Source of the DNA: Bacteroidales bacterium
GTDB taxonomy: Bacteria; Bacteroidota; Bacteroidia; Bacteroidales; Muribaculaceae
DNA length: 48,318 nucleotides
Direction of reading: 5' to 3'
Assembly (NCBI GenBank): GCA_020860515.1
Contig: JAJBUG010000082.1
Coordinates: 1-48,318, forward strand
Shown here: positions 43,301 to 48,318 of the stretch, in pieces
How the letters are laid out: each line of letters starts with the position of its first letter
How positions within the stretch are numbered: the stretch's first letter is position 1
The notes under the pieces: generated by a model
The model's database searches: none
What the model was told of the DNA's origin: nothing
The model's input: the letters and a program-made list of their open reading frames with translations, nothing else
Made by a program: the position numbers and the translations under genes

Positions 43301-44257
43301 TTACAGCTTTTCAATCTCTTCAGAGCTAAGGCCAGTGTACTTGGCAATTATATTAGTGGGCATGCCATCAGCCTTCATCTGACGAGCTATTTCTAAATTA
43401 TTCTCAGCTTTTCCTTGGGCTTTGCCCTCAGCAAGGCCTTGGGCTTTGCCTTCTACAAGGCCTTGGGCTTTGCCCTCTGCAAGGCCTTCTGCTTTGCCTT
43501 CTTCAAACACTACCTTCCTGTCATGCTTCTGATTCCAGGCAAAGCTCTCAGAATCGGCAATGAACTTGAAGTATCTGTCCTGCTCCTCGCGCGACATCTT
43601 CATTACGGACAATTTCTCACGCGCCTCTTTGAGTCCCGGCACAGTAGTGTCGGGATCAATCTTTCCATCCTTTAAGAATCGCATCCATTGGTCAAGCGGA
43701 GTTTTGGAAACCTTGTCAAAATCCTCTACCATGAGGAAATAGATTTCGGGCAGTGGGTCGCTGGGCGTTTCGATATCCAGGGCCCTCTTTTCCTTCTCAG
43801 TGAATGTGAGCGGAGAATGGGTGTGCAATCCAGTAAACACGTACCGTCCATGATAAACATAGTCATCTCCACTGCCCATCTTGAAATAAACGATGGAAAT
43901 GGAATAAATCTTAGGTATCTCTTTGTAAGGATGCCCTCTGTCGATATGCTTGATCACCTCTTGAGAACAGCCGAAAAGTATTCGATGGAAATAGTCTGCC
44001 TCGCTTGTGTTCTGCACCTCAATTATTATGATGTGGCCAGTACTGTTCTTGCAACGAATATCCACCCGGTTGAATTTTTCATCCTCTGATTTCTTATCTC
44101 CCTCGCTCTCCAGTATATCCACAATCTTTATCTTCTCGTTAAGAACTGCGGATAACAGACCCTCAAGAACATCAAAATTTGCTGGGCTTCGCAGCAAATA
44201 CTTCATAGCCCAGTCAAAGCGTATTAGCCGCCCTTCGGTATATTCATTCTTTTCCAT
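43301..44257 (-). CDS. Rpn family recombination-promoting nuclease, copy 2
   Basis: 318 aa. Same architecture as copy 1: catalytic D66 (NRVDIRCKN), E80-x-Q82, then four 8-residue EGKAQG repeats (43406-43501) and the ending ARQMKADGMPTNIIAKYTGL. A 329-nt block (43512-43840) is identical to copy 1 (41854-42182), whereas the 5' part differs at scattered silent sites, so the copies have been partly homogenised or the duplication is mosaic. It has its own promoter (44287-44317). Downstream after 15 nt is the unrecognised 164-aa gene. Confidence 0.93.
   Translation of the reverse strand: MEKNEYTEGRLIRFDWAMKYLLRSPANFDVLEGLLSAVLNEKIKIVDILESEGDKKSEDEKFNRVDIRCKNSTGHIIIIEVQNTSEADYFHRILFGCSQEVIKHIDRGHPYKEIPKIYSISIVYFKMGSGDDYVYHGRYVFTGLHTHSPLTFTEKEKRALDIETPSDPLPEIYFLMVEDFDKVSKTPLDQWMRFLKDGKIDPDTTVPGLKEAREKLSVMKMSREEQDRYFKFIADSESFAWNQKHDRKVVFEEGKAEGLAEGKAQGLVEGKAQGLAEGKAQGKAENNLEIARQMKADGMPTNIIAKYTGLSSEEIEKL
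43406..43501 (-). repeat. Four in-frame 24-bp repeats in Rpn copy 2
   Basis: Units encode EGKAEGLA, EGKAQGLV, EGKAQGLA and EGKAQGKA; one unit fewer than copy 1. Confidence 0.92.
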
Positions 44258-44286
44258 GATAACTCTTATTAAAATCCATTATATTG

Positions 44287-44317
44287 CAAATTTACGACAT
44301 TTTATCTATATAACAAA
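44287..44317 (-). promoter_or_regulatory. Promoter of Rpn copy 2
   Basis: TTTG (44314-44317), 19-nt spacer, TAAATTTG (44287-44294), same as copy 1. Confidence 0.75.
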
Positions 44318-44349
44318 CAACTTGAGGAAGAAAAACAAAAATTTTCCTC

Positions 44350-44403
44350 TCAATCCTCGTCGATTTCATAGATATGGAGTGAGGCATAGAGAAAGTTTTC
44401 ATC
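44350..44403 (-). pseudogene. 3' remnant (17 codons) of the same gene family as 47533-48111
   Basis: Reads DENFLYASLHIYEIDED and stop, joined to the end of the lipoprotein gene (they overlap by about 2 nt). It stands in the same position upstream of Rpn copy 2 as the 31-codon remnant does upstream of copy 1. Confidence 0.8.
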
Positions 44404-45217
44404 AATTGATTTGAGCGAGCAACTCAGAAAATTCCTTGGGAGTAACCTGATATTCAACCAATACATTACTAATTGAACCTCTATATTGAAAAACTAAGGT
44501 AATATCTGCCTCTACCAATATCCTGGCTTCCTCTTGACCCTGAGTATAGGTTAATAATTGTGAAATGTTTTCTTTTTTTATTTCTTCAATAAAATCTTGA
44601 AGAATACTCATATCTAATAGATTTTCATTGATTAGAAATTGATATAATTTTAAATTATTTATGAGATAAACTCCTACTTGTGTAGTATAATCGTCTACTA
44701 CTATTGGACATTGCAAATTAGACATTTTAGCTTGGAGGCTTAAATACTCTCTTGCTTTTAATTGTGGACTCATGCTTTGATAAAAATCTCTTTTAGATTT
44801 TATCATTTCCCAACTTGACTCTTCAATAAATTGATCATTATTATATGAGTTAGTATAAATAGTCTTCAACCCGATTTTTAAGTCGACTAAATTTTGTATA
44901 ATATATTCGTTTTCTGAAACATTACCAGAAAGTATCATAGATTCAGCTTGTAGATTGAATCCTTCGGTTTTCTTAATACTTTCAAATGTCTCGTAAGGTA
45001 TGGTAAGTACTTGTACAATTTCTCTTTCAATAGGATTGAATTCAAATGATGTCAATATCATTTGTGGCCCCAATTCTATAGGGAGCCCCTTATTGATTTC
45101 GTAGATTCCTTTAAGGAACTCTCTTTCTTTAACCAAAGATTGTCTTGAACAGCCTGAGAATACTGAAAAGATTGAAATAAGGGAGAAAATGATTATTATA
45201 TTTTTCAAAATACGCAT
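44402..45217 (-). CDS. Lipoprotein of unknown function
   Basis: 271 aa. Signal peptide with lipobox FSGC (Cys at ~23: IIIIFSLISIFSVFSGC), then a mostly helical, acidic protein with no recognised domain. Base composition is markedly richer in A/T than the core genes of the window, suggesting recent acquisition. It lies between the NYN-like gene (64 nt upstream) and the remnant in front of Rpn copy 2. A lipoprotein beside toxin-like genes could be an envelope immunity protein, but nothing in the sequence proves it. Confidence 0.7.
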   Translation of the reverse strand: MRILKNIIIIFSLISIFSVFSGCSRQSLVKEREFLKGIYEINKGLPIELGPQMILTSFEFNPIEREIVQVLTIPYETFESIKKTEGFNLQAESMILSGNVSENEYIIQNLVDLKIGLKTIYTNSYNNDQFIEESSWEMIKSKRDFYQSMSPQLKAREYLSLQAKMSNLQCPIVVDDYTTQVGVYLINNLKLYQFLINENLLDMSILQDFIEEIKKENISQLLTYTQGQEEARILVEADITLVFQYRGSISNVLVEYQVTPKEFSELLAQIN

Positions 45218-45281
45218 GTTATAATTGGTGAATTCAATATTATTCTCTGATTTTCTATTATTTACTGATTTTGGGATAAAT

Positions 45282-45934
45282 CTAATGGTTGCCCCATGAT
45301 GTAGGCTTGGTATAAGTTAAACTATCCTTACTTACTATATCTGGCATTCTGGCGGATAAAAATTTTGGAAAATTTCTATCCATTCTTATTGGTCTATTAC
45401 CCCAGGATAATAAAGTATGGTCTATATCACCACTGATATTTGATGGCGGAAAGTATACTTTTATGGAGATCTTTGGAAAATGAGTTTTAATAAACTCCAA
45501 TGGAGGAATTAAATCACTGTCTGCGCTTATAAGTACTATACCATCTGTCAGATTAGATAAGCAATCTCCAATCATCCTTACAGAAATATTGACATCAGTC
45601 TTTTTTTTTCTTCAGGACGAACGATATCACCATGACAATAAGGACATTCTATATGCTTTTCAAGGTACTTTCCTCTTACTACTTCAAACTTATTACCATT
45701 TAGAAGTTTATTCGCATTTAAGAACGAACTTTGTCTACTACTCTTAAGAGGGTTAAGAGGTGATGCTGTAAAATAAATCACCTTTTCTAAAACCTGTTCA
45801 GGTCCTAAAAAAGCTTTGCATAATTTTACAACATCAATCCAATAGGCTTCGGCCCACTGGGGATTTTTAATTTTAGAACGCTTTATTCCGTAATAGAAAT
45901 TAAAACCATCTATATAAAAAGTAATTCGTCTCAT
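45282..45934 (-). pseudogene. NYN-domain (LabA/DUF88-like PIN-fold) ribonuclease, split by a frameshift
   Basis: Two frames together give one NYN protein of about 217 aa. The 5' part (45934-45578) starts RRITFYIDGFNFYYGIKRSK, with the first catalytic Asp in YIDGFN, and ends ECPYCHGDIVRPEEKK, a CxxC pair typical of the group. At a run of nine A (plus strand T at 45601-45609) the frame is lost. With +1 or -2 nt the protein continues KTDVNISVRMIGD, giving the second Asp, then LISADSDLIPPLE (third Asp pair). NYN proteins are metal-dependent RNases. ATG 45934 is chosen; the upstream extension lies in a hairpin leader. It could be phase-variable, slippage-decoded, a dead gene or a sequencing error. 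Confidence 0.82.
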
Positions 45935-45946
45935 AATGTAAAAAAT

Positions 45947-45986
45947 GGCCACTGAAAAGTGGCCCAGTCCATACAAGAAAGTATGG
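45947..45986 (-). promoter_or_regulatory. Two-hairpin leader of the NYN gene
   Basis: On the minus strand: hairpin CCATAC-6 nt-GTATGG (45969-45986), then GGCCACT-TTTC-AGTGGCC (45947-45964) followed by ATTTTTT, ending 12 nt before the start codon. The second looks like an attenuator/terminator or a start-site-occluding stem. Confidence 0.6.
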
Positions 45987-46006
45987 CGTTGCTTAAAATT
46001 CTAATA

Positions 46007-46038
46007 CAAAGGTACACCAATAAGTTTAAAAAAACAAA
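46007..46038 (-). promoter_or_regulatory. Promoter of the NYN gene
   Basis: TTTG (46035-46038), 20-nt spacer, TACCTTTG (46007-46014) on the minus strand; the start site would be ~15 nt before the first hairpin. Confidence 0.68.
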
Positions 46039-46058
46039 TAACTTCTATGAATTTAATT

Positions 46059-46544
46059 TTATTTAACTAAATCTCTATTTTTTACAAATTCTGAAAATTC
46101 CATTAGGATTTTATGGGCTAAGGAAGGTTTAGTTATAAGGTCATCTACTTTGTATGATGAAAGTTTAGAATCTTTTGGATTCGCCATTATCCATCTTTTA
46201 TCTTCTGTAAAATGATTTATACCAAATCTATGATTTTGATATTTTACGTTTTTCCAAAACTGAATATGATTAGGCACAGTATGGAGATTGCCAGATTGGG
46301 TATCCAAGATTTCACCAAACAAGTTAATCCAATAAACTATCTCTGGATTGTCTTTTTCAGAAAAATGGATCCAGAAAAACAGTTCCCTAAACATTGTGGC
46401 TTTAGCCGCAGGTATTCCACATCGAGAATTCACTACTAATCCCTCCAATCCTAATGGAGGATTGTTCTTGATTTCTTGTAATAGAATTCTTCGAGCCTCT
46501 ATATTGGCGGCTCTTATCTCATTTAAAGCTGATGTAATCGACAT
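46059..46544 (-). CDS. Unrecognised 161-aa protein, copy B
   Basis: Same family as copy A (42791-43285). N-terminus MSITSALNEIRAANIEARRI; the core (about residues 38-125) is identical at the DNA level over 266 nt (46168-46433 against 42909-43174); the last 35 residues differ (DDLITKPSLAHKILMEFSEF). It follows the toxin-antitoxin-like trio by 22 nt and precedes the NYN promoter. Its presence in two different gene contexts suggests it travels as a unit. Confidence 0.75.
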   Translation of the reverse strand: MSITSALNEIRAANIEARRILLQEIKNNPPLGLEGLVVNSRCGIPAAKATMFRELFFWIHFSEKDNPEIVYWINLFGEILDTQSGNLHTVPNHIQFWKNVKYQNHRFGINHFTEDKRWIMANPKDSKLSSYKVDDLITKPSLAHKILMEFSEFVKNRDLVK

Positions 46545-46566
46545 GCCAGAAAGTGATATTATGTCA

Positions 46567-46770
46567 TTAATTTTCGACTGTGTTTAGCTCAGTTATGAGG
46601 CTATGGTAGAGTTGATCTGCGGTCGGATTGGTCCAAAGGCCCCTTTCGAGCTTAGAGACCACCTTAGATCTCATTACGATGCTAACAGCTTGAACTGCGC
46701 TAAGTTTTAATCCTATTCTTACCATTTCTACAAGTTGGCAAAGGATTGTATTCAATTCTATTCTATCCAT
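46567..46770 (-). CDS. Small helical protein, third gene of the DUF3990 locus
   Basis: 67 aa, mostly helix (RIELNTILCQLVEMVRIGLK, AVQAVSIVMRSKVVSKLERG, QLYHSLITELN). It begins 1 nt after the end of the DUF3990 relic, so it belongs to that operon. Small proteins in this position beside DUF3990 genes are usually DUF3791-like and thought to be antitoxin components; this one is similar in size and helix content, but I cannot assign it firmly. Apparently intact. Confidence 0.6.
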   Translation of the reverse strand: MDRIELNTILCQLVEMVRIGLKLSAVQAVSIVMRSKVVSKLERGLWTNPTADQLYHSLITELNTVEN

Positions 46771-46771
46771 T

Positions 46772-47018
46772 TTAATCTTTAATTAAGAGTTTTATTGATT
46801 TCTCAGTACAAAAGCAATATTGAATGTAATGACGGGTTAAATATGAAAACAGTAACCCATACATTGCCTCCTCTTTTATTTTTGGCGCGATTCCCCATTT
46901 CCCATGCACGTTGCCATGATGGTGTGAGATAGAATCCTTTACCAAAGTCATTGTGACCATGGCACTTTGTAAGATTAATCTCGTTAATCTCTACATTGCT
47001 ACCATGTAATAATCTCAT
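46772..47018 (-). pseudogene. DUF3990 (ADP-ribosyltransferase-like) toxin gene with internal deletion and frameshift
   Basis: Starts RLLHGSNVEINEINLTKCHG, then HNDFGKGFYLTPSWQRAWEM, the DUF3990 signature resembling the NAD-binding part of ADP-ribosyltransferases. The reading frame ends after 71 residues (stop at 46803). In another frame the same stretch ends RHYIQYCFCTEKSIKLLIKD, which looks like the family's normal C-terminus (DQY.F.TE.....L). Full-length members are roughly 150-170 aa, so the middle (about 70-80 residues) is missing and the ends are out of frame. The start overlaps the natural end of the upstream regulator gene by ATGA. Confidence 0.75.
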
Positions 47019-47095
47019 AATGTACCTCCATTATTACGACATACTATCTCCAAGTCTTCGAGTATAACCTCGCGTGGAAGCGTTTGTTCGCAGCG

Positions 47096-47443
47096 TTAAT
47101 TATCCTCCAAGAAGTCAATCCCTCGAAAGGCTAATAGATAATCAAAAGCTTTTTCCAAGGAAATGCCTTTGGAATCAGCGAACCATTCAATAGCACAAAT
47201 CATTAGCTGACCTTTTTGCAACTCACCTTTAGAATCCATAACTATAGTTGTTGGAAGTACCATTTTTTCTCCCATTGCCTCAAAAAGGATGGAGGCATCC
47301 TCTAAAGTCAGCTTAGTGATTCCATTTTCCATTTTAGAAATACTGCTTTTAGGAAGGCCAATACGCTTTCCCAACTGCTCTTGGGTCAGGTTCTTTTCTT
47401 TCCTTACCCTTGCGATTTCTTTTCCTAAGATATTTGTCACCAT
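47096..47443 (-). CDS. XRE HTH-DUF3791 antitoxin-like regulator, truncated by a stop codon
   Basis: 115 aa. HTH (LGKEIARVRKEKNLTQEQLG, KRIGLPKSSISKMENG) in residues ~5-60, then a DUF3791-like helical domain (MICAIEWFADSKGISLEKAF, DYLLAFRGIDFLEDN). The frame stops with TAA at 47096-47098. Reading through gives 26 more codons (RCEQTLPREVILEDLEIVCR, NNGGTL) and a TGA at 47015-47017 that overlaps the DUF3990 ATG, the arrangement expected of the intact gene. So a single nonsense change (e.g. TAT to TAA) probably removed the end. It likely binds the inverted repeat at 47476-47503 and represses its own operon. Confidence 0.8.
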   Translation of the reverse strand: MVTNILGKEIARVRKEKNLTQEQLGKRIGLPKSSISKMENGITKLTLEDASILFEAMGEKMVLPTTIVMDSKGELQKGQLMICAIEWFADSKGISLEKAFDYLLAFRGIDFLEDN

Positions 47444-47466
47444 ATTCGTTTTTATAATAAACTTAG

Positions 47467-47503
47467 CAAAGTTACAAAAAGTTTCTCAAACAAGAAACTT
47501 TTT
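47467..47503 (-). promoter_or_regulatory. Promoter -7 box and palindromic operator of the XRE-DUF3990 locus
   Basis: -7 box TAACTTTG at 47467-47474. Immediately upstream is a perfect 11-bp inverted repeat AAAAAGTTTCT-6 nt-AGAAACTTTTT (47476-47503), covering the spacer and -33 zone. This is a good candidate site for the XRE protein encoded just downstream. Confidence 0.65.
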
Positions 47504-47532
47504 CATAATTTTTTGGAATAAAAAGATTTCCC

Positions 47533-48111
47533 CTATTCCTCATCAATTTCATAGATGTGGAGCGAGGCGTAGATGTCGTTTTCATCAGCCCAGGTCACTA
47601 ATGCATCTTGGGCTGACTCTCCATTTGAGAGGCTGCGACCCATGACCGATTCAATATAAGCCACAGCTTTCTCGTAATTATTAAAGCCAAGGTAATCTAC
47701 TCCCTCGATATCTATGATATATCGTTCAGGGAAATACCTCCCCTCTTTGTCATTGGTCAAATACCTTCCCTCATCCTCTATAACACTTCTATAAAAGAAT
47801 TTTATTGTTAAATAGAAACCCTCTACAAAATGCCTAAACTCACCCATCTCACGCCAAGCCGATTCAACATCAAATGACAAAATGCCCTCATCCATGCTCA
47901 AATTATCCCACTTGCCACGGCAATAAACAGCATTTTCACCCTCCACTTTGCCTCCAAGCAAAGTCACCAGATGCCCAAGCCATGTCTTGCCATAAATGCC
48001 CTTCTCTACCTCGATATCTCGATTTTCAAGATACCGCATCTTCTCATAGAGGTCATTAAGTTCTTTTTTACTTCCAGTCACCACATAACTGGTAAAGCAC
48101 GTATTTGCCAT
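47533..48111 (-). CDS. Uncharacterised 192-aa protein, possibly Api92/DUF1281-like ferredoxin-fold
   Basis: The N-terminus (MANTCFTSYVVTGSKKELND) resembles Api92/DUF1281-type proteins of plasmids and phages, which begin with a ferredoxin-like fold, but the match is by eye and weak. The rest has a W-G-x2 pattern (KTWLGHLVTLLGG, GKWDNLSMDEGILSFDVESA) and ends NGESAQDALVTWADENDIYA, SLHIYEIDEE. Two truncated 3' ends of relatives stand in front of the Rpn copies. Function unknown; cytoplasmic, acidic. It has a -7 box at 48152. Confidence 0.7.
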   Translation of the reverse strand: MANTCFTSYVVTGSKKELNDLYEKMRYLENRDIEVEKGIYGKTWLGHLVTLLGGKVEGENAVYCRGKWDNLSMDEGILSFDVESAWREMGEFRHFVEGFYLTIKFFYRSVIEDEGRYLTNDKEGRYFPERYIIDIEGVDYLGFNNYEKAVAYIESVMGRSLSNGESAQDALVTWADENDIYASLHIYEIDEE

Positions 48112-48151
48112 AATCCTTAAGCTTTTAACATTGATGTCACTTTAACCTCTG

Positions 48152-48159
48152 CAAAGTTA
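48152..48159 (-). promoter_or_regulatory. -7 promoter element of the 192-aa gene
   Basis: TAACTTTG on the minus strand, 40 nt before ATG 48111; a second TAACTTTG occurs at 48188-48195. The remaining bases to the window end are AT-rich with nothing recognised. Confidence 0.5.
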
Positions 48160-48318
48160 CAAGATCTCCCCTTTTCCCAATGTTGATCAAAGTTAAACCT
48201 TTCCCCTCCAATTGCAGATCTTGGCAAAATCAGTTTTCTATTTCTCTATATACTTATTATTACTTAGAACTCATTTAAACTTTTGTGATTTGTGAATTTT
48301 TTTAAGAAATATAACCAT

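Noticed and set aside
41619..44257. The two Rpn genes as an active insertion sequence or composite transposon
   Set aside because: No terminal inverted repeats, target duplications or DDE/HUH transposase; the Rpn annotation 'putative transposase' is historical.

Overview
The window reads as a chromosomal segment of a Bacteroidales bacterium (phylum Bacteroidota). The evidence is the recurrent Bacteroidota-type promoter (TTTG, 19-22 nt, TAnnTTTG), the gene families present (DUF3737, GHL10 hydrolase, TlpA-like lipoprotein thioredoxin, Zn-less Tgt, LptF/G permease) and gene orders such as tig-clpP-clpX-recQ. The genus cannot be fixed from the sequence alone. No rRNA, tRNA, CRISPR array, intact insertion sequence or integrase was recognised.

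Left edge (1-0.6 kb): the 3' end of an Rpn-type PD-(D/E)XK nuclease gene, an internally deleted DegT/DnrJ aminotransferase relic and a 42-bp direct repeat. 0.6-7.3 kb: a tightly packed plus-strand operon for meso-diaminopimelate/lysine by the succinylase route (M20 deacylase, lysC, dapB, dapA, dapD, PLP aminotransferase, dapF). 7.3-15.2 kb: a minus-strand block with tig (own promoter and terminator), then clpP-clpX-recQ, a kinase-RapZ_C fusion and a MurU-like nucleotidyltransferase, which look like a protein quality control, DNA repair and cell-wall sugar salvage operon. 15.5-17.0 kb: a pRiA4b ORF-3-like gene convergent with tsaB; the whole space between their stop codons is two inverted arrays with an 8-bp period. 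17.0-18.1 kb: about 1 kb without a gene, then an XRE regulator.

18.7-21.5 kb: menB-menC-menE (menaquinone). 21.6-25.0 kb: MATE exporter, DUF3737 protein and a TlpA-like lipoprotein. 25.2-29.4 kb: aroE-comEC convergent with nhaA. 29.5-40.6 kb: priA, an LptF/G permease, a 14-bp tandem repeat, tgt, a sugar nucleotidyltransferase, a TrmH-type methyltransferase, a family 2 glycosyltransferase, a GHL10 hydrolase, and the divergent tpiA, SPOR-protein and folE genes.

40.8-48.1 kb is an accessory region, entirely on the minus strand, visibly repeated and decayed. It holds two nearly identical Rpn nuclease units, each with its own promoter and each preceded by a 3' remnant of an unrelated gene whose full-length relative lies at 47.5-48.1 kb. 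It also holds two mosaic copies of an unrecognised 161-164 aa protein, an NYN-domain ribonuclease-like gene split at an A9 homopolymer behind a two-hairpin leader, an AT-rich lipoprotein gene, and a three-gene XRE-DUF3791 / DUF3990 (ADP-ribosyltransferase-like) / small-protein toxin-antitoxin locus. In that locus the regulator has a premature stop and the putative toxin an internal deletion. This region is the best candidate for an undescribed system, probably a recombining defence or toxin-antitoxin array. Calls rest on reading motifs by eye; no database search was run.
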